Shown here in pieces: positions 46,813 through 57,458 of a stretch of 64,000 bases of DNA. The first letter of the stretch is position 1. Each line of letters starts with the position of its first letter. The stretch is from Phanerochaete sordida (lineage: Eukaryota > Basidiomycota > Agaricomycetes > Polyporales > Phanerochaetaceae), in contig BPQB01000080.1 of assembly GCA_019973155.2 (NCBI GenBank), forward strand, positions 1-64,000, written 5' to 3'. The position numbers and the translations under genes were made by a program. The notes beneath the pieces are model-generated. The model saw nothing but the letters and a program-made list of their open reading frames with translations, was not told where the DNA came from and ran no database searches.

Positions 46813-47951
46813 GCAGTTGACAGACGTCAAAGAGTGGCTGAAGAACGAATGCAATTACTGGGTATAGAGATCTGTCCTTCACAGGGATACACTGCAATTT
46901 ACCTCTCCTCTTGTTCTATGTACAACATTACGCTTGCAGCTTCCGTTCTGTCTGCATCTCGTGCGATCTGCATTGATAAGCCTCACTATCAAGCGTTCGT
47001 TGTAGACTATCAATATATACAATACCGTAAGACCCGAATTACCATGAAAGGCAAATTGCCTTATATGGTGAATTTCTGCTCTCTATAGGCCAAGGAAGCG
47101 TGCTCACTGCGGCCTGAGCATCGACTGCTCGCAGTGTATCGACTACAGATATGGTGAGTCTTAAGCAGGCGAACTGCTGAGCACTCTCGCAGCGTCGCTG
47201 TACCCAGAGGAAGCTGTGCCGTAGGCACGGGTATCCTGCTAGTTCTGTGGTTATTTTCTCCGGAAGTCCGGACATCCACCCCGAGGCTGTGGTCAGGACG
47301 CGCTCGCCGGACGTGTATTGGAGGTGCCGGTGATGACTAATATCCGGGGAATTGTGCTGTAATGAGTGGGTGGTACTCAGGCCCTCAGGCCGCATTAGAG
47401 CTGGTAGGCGTCGCAGTCAACTACGAGCTCACGCTGTGGGTTCTAACATCGTTCTACTCATGTTCGATTGTCGGAAAGGCAGTTGAGATCGCACAATAGC
47501 GGCAGGACAGGCATGCTTCGCAACTCGTCTGCCTAGGCCATGATATGCCGCAAAGACACGCTCGCCCGTCGCCAGCCAACAAGTGCCGCGAACGTTCGAC
47601 GGCGAGACGCTGTGGAGTGTGCATAGGACACACATTGGCCGCTAAATATGTGGCAGGTGATCCCTGAGATGGGGAATGCAGAGCAAAGCTTACAGTTGCG
47701 GTTTGTGGCCTGTACGCTACCAGCCTTCATCGAATTTGGTGGCTCACGCGATGCTGTTCAGCGGCCGCCGCTGGCGGTGAACATCATTTCGTGCGTGCTC
47801 CCAAGCGATATGGTCGATATCATGCAGGGTCGCTTAGGCTGGTGTAGCGAGGTGGCTGATGTGTTCGGAGAGAATAACTTGAGCACATATAAGGCCGGAT
47901 TGCCATAGTGTGGCTGCAGCTCGCAGCCGGCGGCAGTCCCTCACCGAAACC
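46813..47951. other. Intergenic between P2 and P3
   Basis: More than 1 kb without a supported gene. A TATAAGG box near 47889 is placed about 60 bp upstream of P3. Short frames near 47.1-47.6 kb have no recognisable product. Confidence 0.45.
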
Positions 47952-48565
47952 ATGCGCATGACACCCAGTCTCACCCTCCTCACTGCCGCGGCCATGGCCG
48001 CCCTTGCCTCCCCAGTGAAGCGGCAGGGAGTTCCACCGACGACGTCCGAAGACAGTGGCATCATCACCGCCCCCGCGAACAACACCAACGCACCGGCCAA
48101 TACCACAATTCCTTTCGGCGTGCAATTCGCGCCACACGACAAGAATGTGTGCCATGGCGCATACTCGTCCGTGGACATTTACATCCTCGCCCACCAGCCG
48201 ACGACCGCAGACCTGAACTCCACATTCGGGTTCAGCGACTACCTCCATTACTTCGGACGGTACATATTTGCCAATGAACGTGAGTACTTCTAGATTCGAG
48301 GTAAAGACGATGCGATGACTTACACGCCGCTGCAGCGGGTCTCCCACCCATAGGCACCCCGCCACCGTCTACTTTGACCATGCCCGACCTCGGAGCTGAG
48401 TACAACGGAGAGTCAGTGTTTTTGGCTGTCGTTGAGGAGATCAACGATTGTCCTGTAAGTCTGATGCACAGCCCGGACTGTGACACCCATTGATAGGTGG
48501 TTTTGCAGCCGTTGGATTACACAGATTACTCCATCGATTTCAGAGCTCTAGGTTATTTCAGATGA
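47952..48565 (+). CDS. Small secreted protein of family P, copy P3
   Basis: Three exons, about 167 residues. Signal peptide MRMTPSLTLLTAAAMAALA, Lys-Arg site in SPVKRQGVPPTT, DSGIITAPANNTNAPAN, IPFGVQFAPHDKNVC, STFGFSDYLHYFGRY, then LTMPDLGAE, VFLAVVEEINDCP and YTDYSIDFRALGYFR. Five Asn residues fall in N-x-T/S sequons (for example NNTN and NTT), so it may be glycosylated. Intact. The ATG at 47952 opens the signal peptide; a second in-frame ATG two codons on is possible. Confidence 0.8.
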
Positions 48566-48786
48566 ACGACGCATGAGCATGGATCAGGAGAAGGTGCTGT
48601 ATGACAGATATCAGCTCATGCCACGACGAGATGTATGGAAGCGCGTACCATATGTATTTACTGTTTCTGCGCCGATTATCATAAATTCTATGCTGGATTC
48701 AACGGCTACGCATCACATCCAATCTACGTAAGCTCAGCATCCTTACGTGTGGCTCCCAGAATAGACGGGAAGCATACCTTTATGGC

Positions 48787-49602
48787 CTACACGCGACAAA
48801 TTATTTCGCCATGTAACGCAGCTAACCAGCCGTCCTCTTCTTGTACCCATGCTCTCCACGCCTGCGACATGCGCTCCAGGTCCTCACCCGATGCTCCCTC
48901 CCTCGCCGCGCCCTTCGCGAGGTCCGACTTGACGATGCGCTCCGCCCAGGAGCCGCCCCAATACTCGCGTTCCTCGGGAGCGCTGAAACACCACGTCGCA
49001 GCGGTGCACGCGACGTCCTTCGGGTCAAAACCCGCCTCGCGCGCCCATGCCTTGAGCCTCCGCCCCGCCTCCGGCTCGCCGCCGTTCCCGCGTGCGATGC
49101 GCGCGTACAGCGCGTGCCACTCGCGCAGGCCGGGCGTGTCGGGGAACCACGTGAGCGCGCCCCAGTCGCTGTCGCGCGCGGCGACGAGGCCGCCGGGCTT
49201 CGCGACGCGGCGCATCTCGCGCAGCGCAAGCACGGGGTCGCCGATGTGCTGTAGCACCTGGTGCGCGTGCACGACGTCGAAGGTGGCGTCGGCGAACGGC
49301 AGCGCGTGGGCGTCGCCCTGCACGAAATCGACGTTGGCGGCACCGGTGGCGGCGGCGTGCGCACGCGCCTGTTCGAGGATCGCAGGTGTGTACTCGAGGC
49401 CTGTGATGTCCCCGCCAGGAACGTAGTTCGCGAAGTCGACGGTGATACTGCCGGGGCCGCAGCCGACGTCGAGGATCTTCATGCCCGGCTTGAGGTGGGG
49501 GACGAGGTAGGCGGCAGAGTTTGCGACTGTGCGCAGTTTGTGCACGTTGAACGCGGATTCATGCGAGCCATGAGAGTACACTGCCTGTTTGTGGGTGGTC
49601 AT
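48787..49602 (-). CDS. SAM-dependent methyltransferase (UbiE/COQ5-like)
   Basis: A single exon of 271 residues from MTTHKQAVYSHGSHES. Class I Rossmann methyltransferase motifs are clear: motif I ILDVGCGPGSITVDFA (SAM-binding Gly loop), GLEYTPAILEQA (motif II), FVQGDAHALPFADATFDVV (motifs III/IV), HAHQVLQHIGDP and ALREMRRVAKPGGLV (post-IV). No targeting signal. The sequence resembles the broad fungal UbiE/COQ5-like group of small-molecule methyltransferases; the substrate cannot be read from sequence and there is no biosynthetic cluster around it. Lack of introns is unusual among its neighbours. Confidence 0.9.
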   Translation of the reverse strand: MTTHKQAVYSHGSHESAFNVHKLRTVANSAAYLVPHLKPGMKILDVGCGPGSITVDFANYVPGGDITGLEYTPAILEQARAHAAATGAANVDFVQGDAHALPFADATFDVVHAHQVLQHIGDPVLALREMRRVAKPGGLVAARDSDWGALTWFPDTPGLREWHALYARIARGNGGEPEAGRRLKAWAREAGFDPKDVACTAATWCFSAPEEREYWGGSWAERIVKSDLAKGAAREGASGEDLERMSQAWRAWVQEEDGWLAALHGEIICRV

Positions 49603-50057
49603 TATCGAGTGTGATGGGGCTCAATGCAAACTCGCCTTAGTTGTTTGGAACCCCGAGTGCATACTTATACAGTCTGGAGCGGCGCGAAAGACAGCCGACG
49701 GTGTAGAATACGGCGCGGTGACAGGACACCATCTCGTTTTCGGCGCAGTTCCTGAAATTTTCAGGTGCATGACGTCGTCCGTGCTCCGCTCTCCAAAGGC
49801 TGGCATGGCCAAAGCGCGATGCGCATGCCTGCTCTTTCCACGGCCTGCTGCAAGCAGCACCAAGAGCCTTCGACATCAACAGCGTTAGCATCCTGTAGGC
49901 AAATTAGGTCAGAAAGCGGAACTGTCTGTTATACAATATATTGAAGGGAATGTTCCGGCTATACAAAGTCTGAACGTGCATTAACCGCAGCGAGTCCACA
50001 GCTAGAAAACATACGGTAATTGCGGGGGTAAATCTAAGTGTCCATGGCACTAATAGA
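49603..50057. other. Intergenic between methyltransferase and CHS7
   Basis: 5' side of the methyltransferase and 3' side of CHS7. No gene or repeat recognised. Confidence 0.4.
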
Positions 50058-51346
50058 TCAATATCTCTCAGAAGGTGGGTATCCACGCCCGCCGCCGCCC
50101 TGGTAGAGCTGCTGGCCGCTGACGCCGCCAACGAGGCTGCCTGGCCCGTGGTAGCCGCTGGCTGTGTCTTCGTACTGCTCCTCTGCGCCTGCGAGAAGAG
50201 GGTCCTTGACCTCCCATACTGTGGCCTTGGAACCGACGGAGAACTCGAGGTCCTCGCGCTATTGGTCGAGCTATTAGCCGAGCGACACGCAAAAACAAAT
50301 CGTTGAAACGCACCGTAATACTATCCCAATACTTGTAGACCATCATCACGCTCAGGAGCATGCAAAGCGTGAAGAAGAACAGGCCATCGATGTAGTGCTT
50401 GATCGCGTCGCAAATGGTCACGCTGAACGCGAACATGATGACCTGGGCAATGGTGAAGAACGCGGTACCAAAGATGATGTCGCCGATCGGCCAGCGGTCC
50501 TCGAGCGTGCGGAAGACGAGAATCAGTTGCGACACGATGTAGATGACGGTGCAAATGAGTGGCCACAGGATGTAGATAATCCACAGGCCGATCGGCTTGG
50601 CGAACTTGAAGCCGGCGAATTCCTTGAAGGTGGCGATCGCGACGAAGAAGCTGACGCCGAAGACAATGAGGGTGGAGATGCGGAGGAACTACGGGAAAGT
50701 TAAGCCGACTCCGAGACATTTGACGATCAGGGTACACACCCAAAGCGATAGTGGCGTCCCATCTTCCGCGAACTGGAATCCTACAAAGCCGTTGATGAGG
50801 AGACAGGCGTATGTTGCTGCTATGAGGCCGGTATACACGGCCGCGAACCACTACGACAGTGGTTAGCTCTATAGTCAAGCGGGATCTCACGTATGGTATC
50901 ACTTACCGGATAGCTAACATTCGCCGTGGGGATAACATTGGAGTCAAGGAAGATAGCGAGGAGTTCGATGATGGCGTAGAGGTAGAAGAACATGATGATC
51001 TCCTTCCGTCCTGCGCGTACTCTCAGATCCTGCAACGAGCATGGAGACGGGTGGGCTGCACGTACCGACTGCCGTATACTTGCTTCGTATGTGGAAGATC
51101 ATAATAGCGGTCATGATGATTGCGACGATGTGGACGAAGCATGTTGCTGCACGCGCGGATGAGGACAGCGTGTCCAGGCGCGGAGGGCGTGCACAACTCA
51201 CAGGGCTGGAAGATGAGGGTCCCCGAAATCTCCACATTCCTGCTGTAGCACGACGGCTCGATGCCGCGGTCGGGGCCGACGAGGGGGCAGACGACGAGCG
51301 CCGCGGTCTCGCAGATGCTGTCGAAGGAGCCAAACTGGACTCCCAT
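50058..51346 (-). CDS. CHS7: Chitin synthase export chaperone
   Basis: Six exons from ATG at 51344-51346 (exon 1 51346-51202) to TGA at 50058-50060 give about 320 residues. The family N-terminus [20 protein letters not shown] is followed by [16 protein letters not shown] and seven hydrophobic segments, including [71 protein letters not shown] and [20 protein letters not shown], then a cytosolic tail from [23 protein letters not shown]7 resides in the ER membrane and is needed for folding and exit of chitin synthase CHS3-type enzymes, hence for chitin deposition. Very well conserved, so the model is firm. Confidence 0.95.
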
Positions 51347-51540
51347 GGTGGGCTAGAGAAAAAGAGAGGAACGAGCGGAAGCGACTGAGTCGGACTGGAG
51401 CCAGAGAAGAGAGGCGAGGCTGCGGAGCGAGCCGGGGCTGGTCGTGGGGGCGCCGCAGAGAGCGTGCTGGTCGTCGTGCACGACGTCGGAGAGAAAGCTG
51501 CAGGGCCGTTGGCGACGGGCGTCATCGTGGAGGCACAGCT

Positions 51541-51650
51541 CGACGCATTTGGCGACTCGAACCGGTTCGAGTGATGGCAACGCGCCCGGCGAACGTCTGA
51601 GCCGAACCGAAAAGGGCCGAAACGTTAGATTTACGGAGGTTGGCCACTCC
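51541..51650 (+). repeat. Dispersed ~100-bp repeat, copy 5
   Basis: GCATTTGGCGACTCGAACCG leads into the core GAACCGGTTCGAGTGAT, then GCCGAACCGAAAAGGGCC and TTAGATTTACG, followed by GGCCACTCCGA as in copy 1 (TGCCACTCCGA). The best preserved copy together with copy 3. Confidence 0.75.
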
Positions 51651-51700
51651 GAGCAGCCCGATCATTTGACCGCTGTTTGCCGGTTTACGGTCCGTCCTTT

Positions 51701-51919
51701 GTCGGAAAAGTTTTTCTGCGATCATGATAGGAGGCGCTCAAGTTGCGCTCATTTTCTACTAAACTAGCTCTAAACGGGCACTCACGCCCGCTCAGCTAGC
51801 GCTCACGAAGCGATCAAGACCAAAAATGAGCGAAAATCGCATCGTGAGCGATCCTGAGCGCTCTTGATTGATCATCAGACATTTACCTCCTATCACGATT
51901 CTGAAAAAACTTTTCCGAC
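51701..51919. mobile_element. MITE-like element with 34-bp terminal inverted repeats
   Basis: The left end (51701-51734) starts GTCGGAAAAGTTTTTCTGCG and ends GATAGGAGG; the right end (51886-51919) is its imperfect reverse complement, starting CCTCCTATCACG and ending CTTTTCCGAC. The 151-bp interior is non-coding and full of GCGCTCA / TGAGCG words in both directions, so the whole unit can fold into a long hairpin. Size, lack of coding sequence and termini fit a non-autonomous DNA transposon. A clean target-site duplication was not identified. Confidence 0.7.
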
Positions 51920-52026
51920 ATTTGCCTGTGGCCACCGTCTCTCGCGATTGCTGTCGAACGTTCAGCAAATATGTAGGTAGGATTGTACGTGCAGAGTTCC
52001 TATAAATTACACAAGTACAAACAGGT

Positions 52027-53187
52027 TTAAATACCAGCACCACCTGTAACCTCCAGAGTGTGTCCTGAGACGAACGACGCCAACGGAGACGCAAGGAAGA
52101 GCATCGCCGCACCGGCCTCGTCGGGTGTGGCACCGCGGCCCAGCGGGATGCCGGGGTTCGCGCTCGAGCCACCGCCCTGCTTGTCCGTGTTCGTGACGGA
52201 CGAGCGGCCGCCGGGGATACCGAGCGCGACCTTCTTGCCGTCGATCTCGATGCTCGCGCCCGCCTCTTTCGCCGCCGTGAGACGCGTCATGACGTAGCCG
52301 TACGCGACGGTGTTCGCGCGCACGCCAAAGGGACCCCACTCCTTGCAGATCGTCTTTGTGAGGCCGATGACGGCTGACTTCGCGGCGGCGTAGTTCGCCT
52401 GGCCGACGTTTCCGTGCAGACCGGTCGTCGACGAGACGTTGATGATAGAGCGGTTCTCCTTGGCATCGCCCTGTATGAAGCGAGCGTGTGAGACGACAAC
52501 GCGCGCTGAGGATGCCCTGACTGACCTTGACACGCATGTACGGCGCAGCGGCACGGATAAGGCGGAAGGGTGCGCGGACATGGACCTTCTGGATGATGTC
52601 CCAGGCATCATCGGGAGTTGTGTGCAGCATGCGGTCGAAGGTGAAGCCCGCGTTGTTGACTATGTGGTTGAGTTTGCCGTACTTCCTGCAACGCGACCTG
52701 TCAGCCGGACACTCTGGCATAGTCGGCGAAAGACGTACTTGATTGTCGCGTCAATGACGCGTTGTGGGAAGTCGTCTGCAGCGACATCGCCGCCGACAGC
52801 GATGGCGTCGCCGCCAGCCGCCTTGATCTCGTCCACGACTTCTTGGGCACGCTTCTCCTCGAGGCTGCAGCGCAGCGTCAGTGACATGAGCACCGGAACC
52901 TTGCATGATCGACGCACTCAGTGACGACAACCTTCGCGCCTTCCTTGGCGAACAGGAGCGCTGCGCTGCGACCAATACCCTACGAGTGGGAACTAAGTAC
53001 CCAGCGGTATACATTCAGTCGACGTGATGCGTACCTGGCCAGCACCTACGCATTGCGCTCAGCCTACATGCACGAGCACAGCAACGCACGACGCACCAGT
53101 GATGATGGCAACCTCATCCTTAAGCAAGCCTCTAGGGAAGTTATTCGAGAGGTGTCCGGAGACCTGCGAGAGTCGCTGCGCTGCCAT
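52027..53187 (-). CDS. Short-chain dehydrogenase/reductase (FabG-like)
   Basis: Six exons from ATG at 53185-53187 to TAA at 52027-52029, about 297 residues. The N-terminal nucleotide fold has TGAGQGIGRSAALLFAKEGA (TGxxxGxG), then GGDV with Asp, NNAGFTFDRML (NNAG) and the catalytic triad INVSSTTGLHGN with YAAAK (Ser-Tyr-Lys). The C-terminus PDEAGAAMLFLASPLASFVS with a final TLEVTGGAGI is typical of 3-oxoacyl-ACP reductase-like SDRs. The TGAGQG motif is assembled across an 11-nt exon (53045-53035). A longer insert of about 30 residues with GKKVALGIPGG precedes the last helix. A mitochondrial fatty-acid synthesis or general carbonyl reductase role is possible; the substrate is not determinable. 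Confidence 0.9.
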
Positions 53188-53641
53188 CGTTGCGTTCGGC
53201 TGGGTTTTGGGAGTGGTGGGAATAGGAGGCCGGGCGCACGCGCGCAGGTGTTATAAGGGCGCCGTCTCATGGTTGTGATTCCGGCTGGCTGGATCCCGGA
53301 GCCCGACGTCGGCTTGTCATGAGTGCAGCGGTGCGTGCTTGGGCGCAAGACGTCTGCGAAGGACAGGAAACACGGCGGAACCGGCTCCGCGCGTTATGGG
53401 AGTGACAAGGAAGACGGTCGGACGACGAGCGAGTTGCAGCAGCGAGCTCGCTTCAGCGCGGGGCTTGCCGAAGCGCGAAGGCCAGCTTTCCCCCGCGGGG
53501 TACAGCATCTAACTGAGCACTACCAGAAACTTCAACTGAAAAAAGCAGCGATGCTACTGTCATGACAAACAATACACATGTAGCTGGCCAAGTACTGCAC
53601 TGTGAACATTGAGAAGGAAGACACCGGCACCGGTCCAGCAA
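53188..53641. other. Intergenic between SDR and GPALPP genes
   Basis: 5' of the SDR gene, 3' of the GPALPP gene; a TTATAA sits about 65 bp upstream of the SDR start. No gene seen. Confidence 0.4.
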
Positions 53642-54782
53642 TCACAAGAAACTGCCACTCTTCCCTGACCCAAACCGGTCTGATAATCCACGGGCGTCGT
53701 TGATGAACTTGTTTCTCGTCGAGTCGTCCATGAGTCTGCCACCGAGGGCCATGTCCCTGTCCCGGTCCCAGAATGCCGGCGGCTCGTCTCCGTCTTTCTT
53801 CTTCTCGGTCTTTGCGGTCCTGTCAGAATGCTGGTCGAGCAGGGCCGCGCCACGAGCTCTCCTCTGCATCGCAGTGAGCACGCGCGCAATGCTGGGTTTG
53901 GTACATTGCTCACCGTGTGGTCGTCGACACCCTTCCGAATCTCCTCTTCATACCTGGCCCGTTTCCGAGCTTCGAGCTGCTTCTCCTCCGTGAGCTCCGG
54001 GTCCGCGTTCGTTGCGCGCCGACGCTTCCCGGACACCTCGTCCGCAATACGCGCCTGACGTTCGGCAGGAGTCTCCGTCCAGAGCGAGTTGTCCACGTCT
54101 CTAGACGGCGCCGCCGAGCGAGCGAATTGGCGTCCCTTCGTGAGCTTTGTGGGGTCGATCGCTGAGGGTACAGTATCAATGAGGGTCTCGGTGGTGCATA
54201 ACGAGGCGAGAACGTACATGAAAGGAGATCAGACGAGGATGGAGGCTTCAACATCCATTCTTCACGTTGTAGAGTCTTCGGTTTTGACGCTTCCTAGATG
54301 ACATGAGAAACCAAGCCGCACTTCACGAAGTCGAAACGAGCGCATGGAGAAAGCACGAAGGAACTTACCTCGAGTTGCTTCCGTCTCCGCTCTTCCCTCT
54401 CCAGAAATTCGGTGACTCCATCCTTCTCCTCCAGCACGTACCCCGCAGGCAGAGGCATGGGCCCGACATCGTCGTCGGAATCATCGTCGTATTGTCGCCT
54501 CGGTGGGGCACCCGGGAACGAGGGACCCTGCACGCGCTTTGCACCGGCATTTGGCTTGGCGCGTGCTGCGGCAAGGTCAGGTGGGAGCTCTGGAACATAG
54601 TCGTCCTCGTCCTCGTCTTCCTCATTGTTGGCTTGTGGCGTACGGTCACGACTGTGAAGCTCCGGAGGGATCACAGGGCCAATCGCCGGCGGGGGCTGAG
54701 ACGGGCCAGCTTCTTCGGGTCCATCGTCTGGTGTCGTTGACCTGTTCTGCAGCAGGTGCGCGGGGATGTCAGGGCCTATCAT
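53642..54782 (-). CDS. GPALPP-motif / DUF3752 protein
   Basis: Four exons (54782-54369, 54293-54218, then two down to TGA at 53642-53644) give about 320 residues. The N-terminus carries the repeated short motif typical of the family (IGPDIPAHLL, IGPVIPPEL, VGPMPLPAGY) within an acidic, disordered stretch; the C-terminal DUF3752 part has LQREEWMLKPP, NSLWTETPAERQAR, a basic KR-rich helix, and PAFWDRDRDMALGGRLMDD with a final SDRFGSGKSGSFL. Members are nuclear and of poorly known function, with links to RNA processing. Highly charged, no membrane segments. Confidence 0.92.
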
Positions 54783-55265
54783 AGCGAGTCGTAGGCTGCG
54801 AGGAGTGTGCGGTGAACCAGTAGGTCGTGTAAGCGCCTTGCTTGCAGTGCCGGGTCTTTAGATAAGATGCGATCTGCTCTTGGCTCGCAGATAAGATAAG
54901 ATAGATATCCCTTTCCCGACTCCTGCGGCGACGCCGACGGAGCTGTCTTGCCACTTGTTCCAGAGACGCGCTCATCTCCTCACGCCCTGGCTATCCATGA
55001 CCCTCACTATCGCAGCGTGTCGGCGCAGAGAGGTGCCTCTCCAACGTCTCCGGCTCTCCACACGCGCGAAACGGAGCTGATCTCCGTAACACGGAACATA
55101 TTTACTCGATCGCTCTCTCATCGGCTTTCACGCCTGAAATTTTGTTGCGGAGTCACGAATAAATTGCACCGTCCACAATGAAGTCAGGCGGACTCATACT
55201 CGCACCTTCACCTGCTCGCTCTCCTCCGTCCTCACCGTCGCTCTCTACACTCATCCTCGCACAAC
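54783..55265. other. Divergent promoter region GPALPP / BCAT
   Basis: Head-to-head intergenic of about 480 bp. GATAAGAT occurs repeatedly near 54857-54905 (GATA-type sites), possibly regulatory. No gene. Confidence 0.45.
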
Positions 55266-56721
55266 ATGGCTAACGGCAGCGAAGGCAATGGACACGCCGT
55301 GCGTGCTGAGCCTCTGCCAGCTCCTCTCGATGTATGTCTACCGTGCACTTCGTGCCACACACGGTCGAATTCATGACTTGACTGCTCGCAGGCCTCCAAG
55401 CTCACGATCACCCTGGCGGACACGCTGAAGCCCATCCCGGCGGCGGAGGACTTGGTCTTTGGCAAGGTGCGTCCGCTGCTCGCACCGTCGCAGCACAGCA
55501 CCTGAGTATTTGAACAGCACATGAGCGACCATATGATGGTCTCGACGTACCACCCTGTTACTGGCTGGTCCGCCCCAGAGATCAAGCCGTACGGGCCCTT
55601 CGTCCTTGACCCCGTCAGCTCATGCTTCCAGTACTCGACCAACCTCTTCGAGGGCATGAAGGTGCGCCTTGCCCGTCGGCTTCCCGTGTCCCTGCCTGAC
55701 AATCCTCTTCCCAGGCGTACATCAACCCTGAGGGCAAGCCCCAGCTCTTCCGGCCCGACATGAACATGGCGCGCATGCGCCGCTCGCGCGACCGCGTCGC
55801 GCTCCCCGCGTTCGACACAGACGAGCTGCTCAAGCTCATCCAGAAGCTCGTCGCGGTCGAGCAGCGCTGGATCCCCAACGCGCCCGGCCACAGCCTGTAC
55901 GTGCGCCCCACGATCATCGGCACGCGGCCCTGTGAGTCCCTGCGTCATACACACTGCTTATCGCGTCCCATGACTCACTGTGACCCGCAGCCCTCGGCGT
56001 CGCGCCGTCGGACCACGCCATCCTGTACGTCGTCTGCTGCCCGACAGGCCCCTTCTTCCGCGTGTCGCGCATGCTGTCCCTCATGGCCGTCGCCGAACAC
56101 GTCCGCTCCTGGCCCGGCGGCACCGGCGGCTACAAGCTCGCGGGCAACTACGCCCCGACGTTCATGCCGCAGGCGGAGGCCGCGAAGAAGGGCTACGACC
56201 AGGTCCTGTGGTGCATCGGCGACAAGATCACGGAGGCCGGCGCCATGAACTTCTTCGTCTCGATCCGGCGCGACGACGGCGGTGAGTCCTCTCTGCGCGC
56301 CTGTGGATGTGGCGCAGGTGGCTGACAGTCTCTCCCAGACATCGACGTCTACACGCCGCCGAACGACGGGCTCATCCTACCCGGCGTGACGCGCGACTCG
56401 ATCATGCGCCTCATGAGCGCGCACGGCACGTCGACGACGCTCGCGGGCATCGCGGAGAAGCTGCACGTCGCGGAGCGCGAGATCCACATCGCGGACATCG
56501 CGCGCTGGGCCGCGGAGGGCCGCCTGCTCGAGGTCTTCACCGTCGGCACCGCCGTCGTCGTCGCGTCCGTCGGCCGCATCGGCGTCGAGGGCAAGCCCGA
56601 CCTCGAGCTCCCAAAGCACGACGGGCAGATGGGCCCGCTTGCGCGCGCCGTGCACACGAAGCTCACCAACATCCAGTGGGGCCACGAGCAGTTCGAGGGC
56701 TGGTCCGTCGTCTGCGAGTGA
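55266..56721 (+). CDS. Branched-chain amino acid aminotransferase
   Basis: Six exons from MANGSEGNGH (exon 1 55266-55331) to TGA at 56719-56721, about 390 residues. Fold-type IV PLP enzyme: MVSTYHPVTGWSAPEIKPYG, SSCFQYSTNLFEGMKAY, MNMARMRRSRDRVALPAFD, the PLP lysine in GYKLAGNYAPTF, VLWCIGDKITEAGAMNFFVS, GLILPGVTRDSIM and EVFTVGTAVVVASV (PLP phosphate/product loop). It interconverts Leu, Ile and Val with their 2-oxo acids using glutamate. No obvious mitochondrial presequence, so probably the cytosolic form. The E2 subunit at 29 kb acts downstream of it in catabolism. The GATA words in the 5' region could connect it to nitrogen regulation, which is inference. Confidence 0.95.
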
Positions 56722-57145
56722 GCGTCTGCTGGCGCAGAGGTGCAAGAAAAGGGCGAGTGCGCGAGCTTTGTGCCCATGGATTTAAAACACGCAGCTATAT
56801 AGGTCATACATATACCGGGAAATGTAAGAGTATATACCAATAGACAAGAATCTCCGGGATCATTACAGCCGCGGCAGAAGGCATGGATCATATGCATACT
56901 CAAGCGTCGGTGACGAGGATTTGTGGCGTCACTGTACAGAACCGGCAAGCTAACCAGAATCATGTTTCCTGTTCGTATGTTGACACTCATCGTGCATTCC
57001 TATTGCCTGGCGCATTCTGATCATCCCCCCCCCCCCAAGTAATCCGCGCAAGTGCAGATTCGTTTCTTCGCGGGCTAGGCTGTGACCACTTGACTGTAAG
57101 GCCCTGGTCTGATGAAAAGTAGAACGTCGCTGATAACTCACTGTC
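56722..57145. other. Intergenic with C-run
   Basis: 3' of BCAT. Contains a run of 12 or more C near 57027. No gene. Confidence 0.45.
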
Positions 57146-57458
57146 TCAGATCATCCACAGGTGGCATGCGCCGTTCGCGGAGGAGTAGCAGTTCTTGTTA
57201 TTGCCGAGCCCAGTGCATGCCCGGCACGGGACGTCGCCGGGGTGCCCGCAGTCATCCTTGCAATACGAGATATCGAGGCCCGAGCCTCAGTGAGCGACAT
57301 ACGTGCGCGATGCGAAATCGAGTGTAGCTGACGTACTATCCGTCAATTTGGTCGCAGTAGCCGAGGCATCCTGTGGGCGAGGTGCAACCACAGCCCTGCG
57401 CCGTAGCTTGCAGAGCGAAGGTTGCGAAGATGAGGACGGTGACTGTCAGCGAGCGCAT
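57146..57458 (-). pseudogene. Small Cys-rich secreted protein, probably broken splice site
   Basis: Exon 1 (57458-57337) encodes a signal peptide, MRSLTVTVLIFATFALQATA, and CGCTSPTGCLGYCDQIDG; it is parallel to the gene at 58.4-58.7 kb. The second exon clearly exists (SYCKDDCGHPGDVPC, ACTGLGNNKNC, ANGACHLWMI) but no AG acceptor joins it in frame: the only good acceptor gives an immediate TAG. It is either a recently inactivated copy or it uses an acceptor that cannot be recognised by eye. Cys spacing matches the intact paralogue. Confidence 0.55.

Larger units (their letters stand above)
51347..52026. other. Intergenic rich in repeats
   Basis: 5' of CHS7 and 3' of the SDR gene. Holds dispersed repeat copy 5 (51541-51650) and an inverted-repeat element (51701-51919). 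No gene. Confidence 0.6.

Noticed and set aside
57018..57040. Run of C as a structural element
   Set aside because: Simple homopolymer, no further structure; length may also be a sequencing artefact.
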